Source: Myxocyprinus asiaticus
Taxonomy: Eukaryota > Chordata > Actinopteri > Cypriniformes > Catostomidae
Direction of reading: 5' to 3'
Assembly (NCBI RefSeq): GCF_019703515.2
Contig: NC_059365.1
Coordinates: 40,314,001-40,378,000, forward strand
Length of the DNA: 64,000 nucleotides
The translations under genes and the position numbers were made by a program. The notes under the pieces are model-generated. The model saw nothing but the letters and a program-made list of their open reading frames with translations. It had not been told where the DNA came from and made no database searches. Positions 44,913 to 55,454 of this stretch are shown one piece after another. Within the stretch, counting starts at the first letter, position 1. Each line of letters opens with the position of its first letter.

Positions 44913-45440
44913 ATGCCTTTCTGTCTGTGTGTTATTCCTGGTTGCGGTCAATATCTCTCTGCTTCTGACGGCCACGATCGCTGTCTTTCATGTCTGGGCA
45001 CTGCCCACGAGGAGACATCGTTCGTGGATGGGTCTTGTCCTCACTGCGAGAACATGACCATGGCAACGTTGCGGTCGCGGCTTGCATTCGTAAGAAAGCA
45101 AGCCACCCCAGTGGCTCCCCACCTCGGTCCTTCTACCTACGGGTATGAGGCCGTGCCAGTTAGCACTGGGGGCGATTTGGGGACCTCAATGGGACCACCT
45201 CTGCCGGGTATCCCCCCACGGACCTCCCATTCCCCAGCATGCTTGCTTGCTCCGGTCGGGCGCTCGGATGAGATCGCCGGCTCGTCTCAGGGCGAGTTCA
45301 ACATCCCCGGGAAGCCCGGGAAGAAGCCGAGTTATCGAGCACAGCATCAGAGAGCGGGCTTGTCCAGTTGGATGCAGAGGCTTCGACTGGGCTTCCTCCT
45401 TTGGGAGTGGTCACCCAGTCCCAGGCCAATGCAAAAATGA
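44913..45440 (+). pseudogene. DIRS gag N-terminal part
   Basis: 175 codons starting MPFCLCVIPGCGQYLSASDG. Cys/His-rich start: C-x4-C in CVIPGC, CLSC, HEE..., and CPHC near residue 45, a zinc-binding pattern typical of these DIRS gag proteins; MTMATLRSRLAFVRK follows. It leaves the frame near 45330; the next piece is in another frame (45368-45601, TQSQANAKMTDMLSRA). Part of gag is deleted after 45601. Start chosen because it matches the start codon context in copy 2 (about 9208). Confidence 0.75.
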
Positions 45441-45608
45441 CGGACATGCTTTCCCGGGCGGCCTCGAGCATCGGGCTAGAGTGGAACCCTCCGCTCTTCC
45501 CTGAACCCTCGCGGCTCGACGATTGTTCCTGGGCTCAGGGCGCCGCCCACGGCCACGCCCCGCCCCCATTCCTTTCTTCCCAGAAGTGCATGAGGAGCTG
45601 ACAAGATC

Positions 45609-47180
45609 GTGGGAGGCACCTTTTACTGCCCGGTCCCGGTCTTTCAGCTCCCGGGATTGATGCAGGAACTGCGCTCGGCCACCGACCTCGCTCTCCGGGC
45701 GACAAAGGTCATGGCGCGGTCTCTCGGGCAGGCGATGTCCACCCTGGTGGTCCAGGATCACCACCTCTGGTTCAACTTGGTGGACTACGGGGATGAGACT
45801 CCTCCTCCCCCCTCCTCGGACAATCTTATGGTGGGCGGCAGGAGCCAGTTAGGTGCTTTGATGTCCCTGGACTCAGCATGGCCACGGGGATCGAATACCC
45901 TCAACGTGGCACCTCGAGCTCTGCCCCACCTGCCGGTACGTCCGACATGGCTCACGCTTTCCAACCCGTCGCGGAGGCTGACCCAGACCTTCCGACACGG
46001 CTATGCGGTTCAGTTCACCAGGCGCCCGCCCAGGTTCAGCGGCGTCCGCTTCACCTCGGTGAAGGGCGAGAACGCCGCTACCTTGCGTGTGGAGATCGCT
46101 ACCCTTCTGCGCAAGGGCGCGACAGAGCCTGTCCCTCCAGCTGAGATGAAGAAAGGGTTTTACAGCCTTTACTTCATCGTACCAAAGAAAGGCGGTGGGT
46201 TGCGACCAATCCTGGAGCTGCGAGTACTGAACCGGGCTTTGCACAGACTCCCATTCAAGATGCTGACACAAAAACGCATTCTAGTGAGCGTATGGCATCA
46301 AGATTGGTTCTCGGCGGTAGACCTGAAGGACACATGCTTTCACGTCTCGGTCTTACCTGCACACAGAACCTTCCTGCGGTTTACCTTTGAAGGCCAGGCG
46401 TACCAGTACAAGGTCCTCCCCTTCGGCCTGTCCTGCCCCATACAGGAACCTCTTGCTCCGGCACCTCAGCTGACTGGGGCTTCGGGTCAACTGGGAAAAG
46501 AGCAAGCTCTCCCCAGTTCAGAGCATCTCTTTTCTCAGTCTGGAGTTGGACTCAGTCTCGATGAGAGCGCGCCTCACAAACGAGCGTGCACAGTAGGTGC
46601 TGAACTGTCTGAAGGCGTTCAGACGGAGAGGTTTTGGCCGTTGATCCAGGGCAAGCACGTGTTGGTCCTGACGGACAACACAGCATTGGTAGCGTACATC
46701 AACCGCCAAAGCGGTCTACGCTCCCATTGCATGTCACAACTTGCCCGCTGTCTCCTCCTCTGGAGTCAGAAGTGCCTCAAGTCGCTATGAGCCACTCACA
46801 TCCCGGGGGACCTCAACACTGCAGCAGATGCGCTGTCACATCAGGTTACCCTCAGGGGAGAGTGGAGACTCCACCCTCAGGTTGTCCAGCTGATTTGGAG
46901 TCAATTCAGTCGAGCACAGGTAGACCTATTTGCTTCCCGGGAATCCTCCCACTGCCCACTTTGGTACACCCTGACCGAGGCACCCCTTGGTATAGATGCA
47001 CTGGCGCACAGCTGGCCCCCTGGACTACGCAAATACGCGTTTCCCCCAGTGAGTCTACTTGCACAGACCCTGTGCAAGGTCAGGGAGGATGAGGAGCAGG
47101 TCATCCTAGATGGTTCTCAGATCTCACGATCCTCGCGACATGACATACTTCCGACAAGACTCGGTAAGACCATGTGACCT
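45609..47180 (+). pseudogene. DIRS gag-pol remnant: RT (YLDD deleted) and RNase H
   Basis: The 393-codon frame 45609-46790 starts with gag tail (LRSATDLALRATKVMARSLG), then the RT: GGGLRPILELRVLN, FSAVDLKDTCFHVSVL and YQYKVLPFGLS (motif B). The next conserved YLDD region is missing: LPFGLS is followed directly by PIQEPLAPAPQL. Downstream comes a frame-shifted connection, then RNase H: VLTDNTALVAYINRQSG and, after a stop at 46790, IPGDLNTAADALSHQ. The linker continues to about 47180 (QVDLFASRESSHCPLWYT ... GLRKYAFPPVSLLAQTL) with no recombinase. Catalytically dead. Confidence 0.8.
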
Positions 47181-47527
47181 ATTCCATTCAAAATACCCCC
47201 CACCCCCGCTTTTTGGGCAGGGTGTGGTCTCCGCGGTGTCTTTCCCTTGGGAGGGACACCCCCCAACTCAGACACTTATGGCTCCCAGTCAGTTAACAAA
47301 TTCCACTCTTTTTGGGGAGAAAAGAGAGGGAAAAGAGGCCTCGGCTGGGCTAGCCTGTCCCTATAGTTGGGCAGTTGACTTGTTCCTGATGGACCATTCG
47401 ATGCTTATAAGAGCGTTGGGGGAGGTTACGTGACAGCCTGGTGCGCTGGCTACAAGGCACATAGCAGTCTGCCCGTAACGCACTGCCAGTTCATGCAACA
47501 CAGTTCAGCTAGTTGTTGCATTTTGTA

Positions 47528-47645
47528 TAGGGACCCCTAGTGTCAATACATCGACACAACGTCGAGTGAGTGACAGACAGGGAATGTCTTGGTTACTTTC
47601 ATAACCTCCGTTCCCTGATGGAGGGAACGAGACATTGTGTTCCTC
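47528..47645 (+). repeat. DIRS internal complementary region, copy 3
   Basis: Complement of the left terminus (CGTCGAGTGAGTGACAGACA) joined to complement of the right terminus (GTTACTTTCATAACCTCCG). The right-specific stretch even keeps the copy-3-specific GTTACTTTC variant also seen at 47897-47908. Confidence 0.8.
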
Positions 47646-47711
47646 TTGCCACAATGCTGAACTACCCGCTGAAATGGCCATGACCTGGTCTCGCCTCCTC
47701 AGCACAAAACC

Positions 47712-47919
47712 TGAATGAGTGGTTGCATACCAGCTCCTTTTATACCCGTATGTCCGGGGGAGTGGCATGCAAATTCCACACGCCAATTCTCATTGGCCTT
47801 TTTTCAAAAAAGCAGAGGTGTTTGGGGCTCCCAAGAATGACCCCTAGTGTCACTACATCGACACAATGTCTCATTCCCTCCATCAGGGAACGGAGGTTAC
47901 GAAAGTAACCAGGACGTTT
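47712..47919 (+). repeat. DIRS copy 3 right inverted terminal repeat
   Basis: Inverted match to the left repeat, plus an extra outer tip containing GGTTACGAAAGTAACC. Confidence 0.85.
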
Positions 47920-49436
47920 TGCTACTTGTCAATGACAAGTGGTATTAGGGGAAGGGGGAATCTCTTTCTAGAAACTTTTTTATCAGATACATTTTTGTAT
48001 ATGCCCCTGAACAGGAGATAATGTCATTAATATTGTTGGTCCATTTTCCTGGAAGAAAAATAATGTCAATTTAAAATACTAAAAGTGTAGACATGGACTA
48101 AAAGCCACAAAACTCCAATTTTCATTTCCTTTAATAGCAAAGACTTTCCTTTAAAAGCCCAAGACGGACCACTATTAAAATGAATGGGAAAAATCTGAAT
48201 GCCCAATATGGCGGATGAAGAAAAGGAAGACCTGCCTTACCTACCAAAGAGCCAGGCTGAGTTTAGAATGGCATACTCCCATTCTACTCTTTCTATTTCT
48301 ACCATAGACATATATAGCAGAAGTAGTAAGAGTAGTATGGGTAGCAGTGTTGTAGTACTCGAGATCAGTCTTTTTGAAGGTCTCGGTCTCGTCTCGGAAT
48401 CGATCGCATTTTTACTCGGCTTTGTCTCGGTCTCAGACAAAGAGGACTCTGGATTTTATTTCAAGACCGGTCAAGACCACAACTGCGGGGATATCACTAA
48501 ATTGCCTGTGCATTGTCTGATTTGTTTGTTAACATCATTACTGTGATTGGATGTAAAACTTCCTGCTTCAAATTCAAGCAATAACTTAACTCATTTCTAA
48601 TTTGAAATTTTTGTTACTGTTAACCGCTGTCACCCCTCCCCACCCCCCTTTTCATTTCAAGAAAGTGAAAGTGAGTGAAATTATCTGTGCACAGCATAGA
48701 GTTACAGATGGTATGAACAGATGTGACTTACTTGTCATGCTTCTCTCATGAAACATAAAAAGAATATGAGAAACTGTTACATACGATTACTAAAAGCAAA
48801 TTTTCCTGTTTTAAACAAATCCAAAAACACTGTGATTTGGTGTGTAGATTCTGAGGTACTGTAATCTTCACGGAGCATGTTTGACATCTGAACTGGTGAA
48901 TGGAGGCTGGGTGGCTGCTCTCGTGATCTAGTGCCTGCCAGATCCAACCTCTGTCAGTGTGACTTATACAGAGATACGACTTATATGTGTTTTTTTCTCT
49001 CTATCAACAACGCGATTTTGACCTGGTGTGACTTATAGTCAGGTGCGAATTTATTTCCAGAAAATACAGTAAATAAATAAATAAATAATGTATTTGCTGT
49101 GCCGTTGTAAGAATTAACTTGCAAGAACAAATCTACAAATTGGAAAAGACAAATTTGTTGGTTTTTCATTATCCAATTAGCGCTCTTGTCATCTGTGACC
49201 TCATTATACAGTGTACCTATGTTACTTGCATTTTTTGCATAGCCGAATTTCAAACATTACGAGTTCACGCTACTAAGACAGACAGAAAACATGGACAAGT
49301 TCTTGAAAAGGAAAACTATCGAAGATGGTTATGTGGGATAGTGGTGTGTGTGCCATGGGATTTTTTAACCGTAAAAAGTGTGCCATGACAGAAAAAAGGT
49401 TGGGAAACACTGACCTATACCTCAAAGAGTTCATCT

Positions 49437-49560
49437 GCAAAAAAGCGTCCAAAAGAAAACACACAGCAGTATGTAAATTCTGAAATGCAATGCTTACCGA
49501 GACAGTTGGGACCATGTCAAACTTTTGTTGGCACTTAGAAAGGAAGCATAAAGAAAGATA
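49437..49560 (+). pseudogene. BED zinc-finger remnant of a hAT transposase
   Basis: Reads KASKRKHTAVCKF, stop, NAMLTETVGTMSNFCWHLER, KHKER, stop. The C-x2-C...H-x4-H pattern of BED fingers is visible with HLERKH intact, but the second Cys codon has become TGA. No catalytic domain follows. Confidence 0.65.
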
Positions 49561-49957
49561 AGTTACGTTTAAGTGATGCTAGCAAAGCTAGCTAGCTAAC
49601 GTTAGCAATCTGCCTCTTGCTGCATTCCATTCAACTCGGAAAGTTACTGTTTAAGAAAAGACAGAGAAAAGTGAAGACTTAAGTATTGAATAATTGTTTG
49701 ATATATTCTGTACTTGATGGTTTCTAGGGGAAGAGTCATCCAGAAAACCTGACGCGATGCTTGCACAAAAATGTTATTGTTTTAGTTGGATGGTAAACTT
49801 GGAAAAGGAGTGTTGAATAAAGAAGTTGATTTCAGCTCCTTAGTGTTTGTTTGTATTTGTTTGCTTATAGAAAACAAAGGAAAATTCACACACATACAAT
49901 TCACCTCTGCAATGCCTTTTGATTATTTTATCAAGACATTTCTCATAGCACACTGAT

Positions 49958-49960
<3 letters not shown>

Positions 49961-49995
<35 letters not shown>
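49961..49995. repeat. (CA)n microsatellite
   Basis: About 17 uninterrupted CA units. Confidence 0.98.
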
Positions 49996-49997
<2 letters not shown>

Positions 49998-50305
49998 GGC
50001 AATAAAAGAGGTGAATGAAGAGGAATCTTCATTTGTTTTCTGTGGGTGTTTTTATGGGAATGTGGATCTTTCAGATCAATTTGAGGAGTGCCTATGGTTT
50101 GCATGTTCTACATTTTATCATAAATGTGTCATGCAGTGTGGGACTTGCACTGGTCTGGTCTTGGTCTTGACTCGTCTCGCCCTGTCTTGGTCTTGGTCTC
50201 GACTTGGTCTAAACCCCTCAAAGTCTTGGTCTTGTCTTGGTCTCGATACACTCTGGTCTTGGTCTTGACTTGGTCTCGGTTTAGGTGGTCTTGACTACAA
50301 CACTG

Positions 50306-51188
50306 TTGGGTAGTATACCATTTCGAACTCAGCCCCAGTCACCTTTTCGATAAAGACATCATCTGTCAGTCAACTCGAGAATGAGCATGTGCTTGTTAAA
50401 AATAGCATGGTTTTTTTTCATGATCTGACATAAAGAAGTGCAATTTATGATACCATTGAAGTATGATCTTTTATCGTAATCTTGACCAACAGTTTTCATT
50501 TTTTTCCCATTCAAGTAAATAGGAGCAATATTGTCATGCTGCTTGTATCCATAGAAAATAGCTGTGTGGGAGCATTCCTAAGATGGCCGTTGAGTGGACT
50601 GACTTGCCTTGAAAGGGACTTTGTTAATAGACAACTAGGTACAAACCCAGCCTATGAAACACACTGACATGATTGCAGAATTACAGTTCTGGCTTTCAGA
50701 TCTGAAGAGCTCTTGATTAAAGTTTTGTTGAGCAGGGCGATATCAATTCAGGGAGACGTATGCTGGGTTTATTGTTTACTGGTGCAGAATATTCAAAACT
50801 GCTGAGGTTGTTTACTTCAAAACTCAACACCCCTTACAAGATTTACAGTCTGTTAGAGGACACAGTTGCTGTGTTTTCACCTCCATATCAAACCATTTAC
50901 TACTTTGTGCACATTGTTCAGGTTTTTATTTATAGATAAGACTTAATAAAACTCAAATAATTGGGCTACAATTACATTTATTTACATTAAGATTCTGTCA
51001 AATAGTAACCCCACAAAGTATTCAAAGTCAAAAAGGTTTCAGATCCAAGATATTGCTACTCCTGAGAATGCTATTACACTAGAGTCTGTATGACATCAGA
51101 TTTCATTTGGCATAAAAGCAGTTTTCTGAACTAAGGTGTACACCAGCGAACCACACCAGAGACTGCTGGAAACTTCGTCAGGGGTATA
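50306..51188. other. Unannotated spacer
   Basis: TSD of the hAT-like element at the left; no ORF or further terminus recognised. Confidence 0.35.
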
Positions 51189-52755
51189 CAGGTACATCTC
51201 AATAAATTAGAATGTCGTGGAAAAGTTCATTTATTTCAGTAATTCAACTCAAATTGTGAAACTCGTGTATTAAATAAATTCAATGCACACAGACTGAAGT
51301 AGTTTAAGTCTTTGGTTCTTTTAATTGTGATGATTTTGGCTCACATTTAACAAAAACCCACCAATTCACCATCTCAAATTAGAATACATCATAAGACCAA
51401 TAAAAAAAACATTTTTAGTGAATTGTTGGCCTTCTGGAAAGTATGTTCATTTACTGTATATGTACTCAATACTTGGTAGGGGCTCCTTTTGCTTTAATTA
51501 CTGCCTCAATTCGGCGTGGCATGGAGGTGATCAGTTTGTGGCACTGCTGAGGTGGTATGGATGCCCAGGTTTCTTTGACAGTGGCCTTCAGCTCATCTGC
51601 ATTTTTTGGTCTCTTGTTTCTCATTTTCCTCTTGATAATACCCCATAGATTCTCTATGGGGTTCAGGTCTGGTGAGTTTGCTGGCCAGTCAAGCACACCA
51701 ACACCATGGTCATTTAACCAACTTTTGGTGCTTTTGGCAGTGTGGGCAGGTGCCAAATCCTGCTGGAAAATGAAATCAGCATCTTTAAAAAGCTGGTCAG
51801 CAGAAGGAAGCATGAAGTGCTCCAAAATTTCTTGGTAAACGGGTGCAGTGACTTTGGTTTTCAAAAAACACAATGGACCAACACCAGCAGATGACATTGC
51901 ACCCCAAATCATCACAGACTGTGGAAACTTAACACTGGACTTCAAGCAACTTGGGCTATGAGCTTCTCCACCCTTCCTCCAGACTCTAGGACCTTGGTTT
52001 CCAAATGAAATACAAAACTTGCTCTCATCTGAAGAGAGGACTTTGGACCACTGGGCAACAGTCCAGTTCTTCTTCTCCTTAGCCCAGGTAAGACGCCTTT
52101 GACGTTGTCTGTGGTTCAGGAGTGGCTTAACAAGAGGAATACGACAACTGTAGCCAAATTCTGTGTGTGGTGGCTCTTGATGCCTTGACACCAGCCTCAG
52201 TCCATTCCTTGTGAAGTTCACCCAAATTCTTGAATCGATTTTGCTTGACAATCATAAGGCTGCGGTTCTCTCGGTTGGTTGTGCATCTTTTTCTTCCACA
52301 CTTTTTCCTTCCACTCAACTTTCTGTTAACATGCTTGGATACAGCACTCTGTGAACAGCCAGCTTCTTTGGCAATGAATGTTTGTGGCTTACCCTCCTTG
52401 TGAAGGGTGTCAATGATTGTCTTCTGGACAACTGTCAGATCAGCAGTCTTCCCCATGATTGTGTAGCCTAGTGAACCAAACTGAGAGACCATTTTGAAGG
52501 CTCAGGAAACCTTTGCAGGTGTTTTGAGTTGATTAGCTGATTGGCATGTCACCATATTCTAATTTTTTGAGATAGTGAATTGGTGGGTTTTTGTTAAATG
52601 TGAGCCAAAATCATCACAATTAAAAGAACCAAAGACTTAAACTACTTCAGTCTGTGTGCATTGAATTTATTTAATACACAAGTTTCACAATTTGAGTTGA
52701 ATTACTGAAATAAATGAACTTTTCCACGATATTCTAATTTATTGAGATGCACCTG
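51189..52755 (-). mobile_element. Tc1-like transposon with long IR/DR ends, well preserved
   Basis: TA-flanked, 1567 bp. The ends are inverted repeats of about 205 bases with few mismatches, each holding an outer and an inner related motif (outer CATCTCAATAAATTAGAAT, inner CATCTCAAATTAGAAT), i.e. the IR/DR layout. Between them lies one transposase gene on the minus strand with a single frameshift. Near-identity of the ends implies a comparatively recent insertion. Confidence 0.92.
51466..52456 (-). pseudogene. Tc1-like DD34E transposase, single frameshift
   Basis: Start at 52456 (MGKTADLTVVQKTIIDTLHK), 12 codons inside the longer open frame from 52492. The N-terminal paired-like domain (two helix-turn-helix modules, VSKHVNRKLSGRKKCGRKRC between) reads to about 52140; the catalytic domain is in the frame 51466-52251, so one indel lies within 52127-52180. 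Catalytic residues: Asp in SSDESKF (52027-52029), Asp in FQQDLAPAH (51757-51759; the usual N after D is L here) and Glu in NPIENLWG (51652-51654), with 34 residues between the last two (DD34E). Ends GAPTKY. Otherwise complete. Confidence 0.9.
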
Positions 52756-53650
52756 TAGTTCATTTGAACTCTGGTAGAGTTCACAAGTGGTATGGAAGCA
52801 ATCCGTCCCAACTCACAGAAGTAAACTGCTATTGATGACATTTAATTTGCATCTGTGTATTCTCCCAGTCACACTTATCAGTGTACATATGGTCCCAATC
52901 TACAGGATCGTAAAACTAACACTGAAGCAGTGTTAAATCTACTCTGTGTTGTGTTTAAGGTTGAATTGGCCAAACAGTCAATTAAATAATCTAGCTACAC
53001 TATGATTGATCATTAGCACCTGGTGTTAACAAGCAGAGTCTACTGAAGAAAAGAGGGAGAGACAATAAGAACAGGAAATCAAGAGATCAAACCAGCATAC
53101 ACCACAACAATTGAATCTCTTACTGTCACACAGTCATGCATAAATCATCTGCAAATAAAATAGATTATTGGACAGCAATCTCTTAATATGTTGTGTGAAG
53201 ATGCTTAAGAAATTTTGGGTTATTTGTTTTGTATATGAAAGTTATTTATTGAAAATGAATAGAGGTTTAGCTTTATTTAGTGTTGCTGGTGTCATTTAAA
53301 TGTTTCATTTGCTGTCACCATTACGGTGATTAGTGTTATTTTGGTTAGGCACTTCAACATTGGAAAAAGTTCACTATTGTTCAAGAGAACAATTATGATT
53401 CATTGTAATGGAGAGCATACTTTTTAAAGCAAAAATTAATTTAAATATTCCTAAATACATTTTTACCTAAGTGTATGGGCTTATAAATTAACATTTTGAA
53501 ATCCACATTTTATTTGGAACTATAATTTTATAATACTGACCAAATGTGATGATAAATGTGGAGTAATGAACGTTTGTTGTGACAAGGTGAAAAGATACTG
53601 CCTTTAAAATATATCGTTTTGAGATGCCATTAAACACAGACATCAAGACT

Positions 53651-53804
53651 CAGCATACAAAACTCATCAATGGTGACAACAAAATAATTTTCAGACTCAT
53701 GCTGCAATGCATGCTGGGTGTCCGCATATGGCACCCAGCATGCATTGCGGCATGAATCTTAAAATTATTTTGTTGATTGTCACCATTGGTGAGTTTGTAT
53801 GCTG
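53651..53804. repeat. Central hairpin of the foldback
   Basis: Nearly perfect inverted repeat of about 72-bp arms; the inner stem GCTGGGTG / CACCCAGC encloses a loop of about 10 bases (TCCGCATATG). It would extrude readily as a cruciform. Confidence 0.85.
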
Positions 53805-54050
53805 TATGTTGATATATGTGGGTCTAATTGACAACACTGACAAATTAAATCCTGTTAAGGCAGTATCTGTTCACCTTCTCACAAAAGTTTCACATTAAAC
53901 CAATTTTATTCCCACATTTGGTCTGTATTGTAATATATGACCATAGGTAATGTGGGTTTTATATTATTATTTGACATTCCGTTAATACTCAGTGAAAGAT
54001 ACTCATCCAAACATATACTGTGAATCACAGTGTGTCACAGATGTTCTCAC

Positions 54051-54696
54051 TAGTAATGGGTCTTTCATGAACAATTCATTCATTTTTAACCGAATCTTTT
54101 ATGTGACTCAGAAGAACGAGTAGTCTCAGAGAGTGATTCGTTCATTTTGTGTTGGCCGTGCATTGCGCAACCTCTGTTAGTTTGTTACGTGAAAACTGCA
54201 TAGGCACTGTACAGGAAACAGAAATGAATAGTTCACCTTTCAACTCTTTTGGTCTGAGTCGTTCGTTCTTTTGTCACGTGACAGCCGTATACGCTATGCA
54301 TTGCTCACACAGGAAACAGAAATGATTAGTTCTCCTCTCGAGTCTTCTGGTCCAAGTCATTCGTTCTTTTGTCACGTGACAGCCATATACGCTATGCACA
54401 TATGGCTGTCACGTGACAAAAGAACGAACGACTCGGACAAGAAGATTCCAGAGGTGAACTAATCATTTCTGTTTCTCATAATTTGTCCTTGGCTGCATTA
54501 TAAATGTTTCCTTATTGGGACTATAATCAAAGTTTGCATAAGTAGACGTGTTAGGGGGGATTTGGCTATTGAAAATGTAACATTTTAATTTAATTCTGCT
54601 CAAATGAACGAAATGACTTGAATAAAGATTTATTCGTTTTGCTGAATGAGACTCAAAGATTCAAGTCAGTAAAATGATCCGATCTTCCCATCACTA
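54051..54696. mobile_element. Non-autonomous hAT element inside the foldback
   Basis: Ends TAGTAATGGG / CCCATCACTA; perfect 8-bp target duplication GTTCTCAC at 54043-54050 and 54697-54704. The other arm of the foldback shows the site only once (GTTCTCTT), so the insertion is verified within the window. 646 bp, no ORF of note. Confidence 0.9.
54190..54480. repeat. Inverted and direct repeats inside the hAT element
   Basis: A segment with CAGAAATGATTAGTTC ... TTTTGTCACGTGACAGCC occurs twice in direct order (about 54215-54290 and 54308-54395), then once inverted (54398-54477). Each has TCACGTGA, itself a palindrome with an E-box core. Confidence 0.85.
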
Positions 54697-55136
54697 GTTC
54701 TCACGAACAATACTGCACTGGTGCCTAACCAAAGGTAACACTAATCACTGTAATGGTGACTGCAAATGAAACAATAAAATGACACCAGCAACGCTGAATA
54801 AAGTCAACCCTCTATGAATTTTCAATAAATAATTTTCATATATATATATATATAAATACCCCAAATTTCTTAAGTTTCCTCACACAACATATTTTATTTG
54901 CAGTTGACTTCCATCTAAGGCTGTGTGACTGTAAGACAAATTCAATTGTTGTGGTGCATGTTGGTTTGATCTCTTGATTTCCTGTTCTTGTTGTCTCTCC
55001 CTCTTTTCTTCAGTAGACTCTGCTTGTTAACACCAGGTGTCATCACTTATTATCAATCGTCATTTGGAGAGTGTAGCTAGATTATTTAATTGACTGTTTG
55101 GCCAATTCAACCTTAAACACTACACAGTAGATTTTA

Positions 55137-55372
55137 CAAAAATTGAGAGTTTATTACAAATTTGCCACAAACTTGCCGCAAATTCGCCAGTGATCATTTT
55201 CACATGCAAATGAGCTTTGCGGCAAATTGTTCATTGTTTCCAAAGGTTTGCTGGAGGTTTACCACTACCTGCGAAGAGCTGAAAACTTCTGGCAAACATT
55301 TGTAGCGAATCAAAAGCTCATTAGCAAGTGAAAATAAAGAGTGGCAAATTTGCGGCTAGTTTAGATTTTTTG
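55137..55372. mobile_element. TA-flanked MITE inside the foldback right arm
   Basis: Ends CAAAAATTG and ATTTTTTG, flanked by TA; absent from the left arm. Body contains TTTGCCGC and GCGGCAAATT motifs. Likely a Tc1/mariner-size MITE; superfamily by TA only. Confidence 0.65.
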
Positions 55373-55454
55373 TAAGGGACTGCTTCAGTGTTAGTTTTAC
55401 AGTACTGTAGATTGGGACCATATGTACTCTTAGGAGTGTTAATTTAACACTGGG

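Larger units (their letters stand above)
44520..47919 (+). mobile_element. DIRS-type retrotransposon copy 3, bounded but internally deleted
   Basis: Left repeat 44520-44690 and right repeat 47712-47919 are inverted over about 160 bases. The internal complementary region lies at 47528-47645. gag, RT and RNase H parts are present but with deletions, and the tyrosine recombinase is missing entirely. Both ends and the internal region are well kept, so trans-mobilisation is conceivable. Confidence 0.85.
48345..50305. mobile_element. hAT-like element with 8-bp target duplication
   Basis: Ends CAGTGTTGTAGTACTCGAG and GACTACAACACTG (first 12 bases inverted). Flanking 8-mers ATGGGTAG (48337-48344) and TTGGGTAG (50306-50313) agree at 7 of 8. 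CTTGGTCTTG / GGTCTCGGTCTCG sub-terminal repeats occur at both ends. Inside are a BED-finger remnant and fragments of two other DNA elements: GTGACTTATAG...AATACAGTA near 49075, and a GGTTGGGAAACACTG end near 49400-49412. Confidence 0.8.
52864..55454. mobile_element. Foldback-type element: palindrome with about 850-bp arms
   Basis: Left arm 52864-53720 and right arm 53731-55454 are inverted copies around a centre at about 53726. Pairs include 52884-52900 with 55413-55428 (ACATATGGTCCCAAT / ATTGGGACCATATGT), 53030-53095 with about 54965-55035, and 53335-53360 with 54718-54750. The right arm is longer only because of two insertions (54043-54704 and 55135-55374). No ORF beyond short ones. No target duplication was identified. 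Confidence 0.8.

Noticed and set aside
45411..46271. Minus-strand ORFs of 117 and 132 codons
   Set aside because: Antisense of GC-rich DIRS gag-pol sequence.
53707..53898. Small ORF across the foldback centre
   Set aside because: It reads through the hairpin loop of a palindrome; no conserved protein feature.
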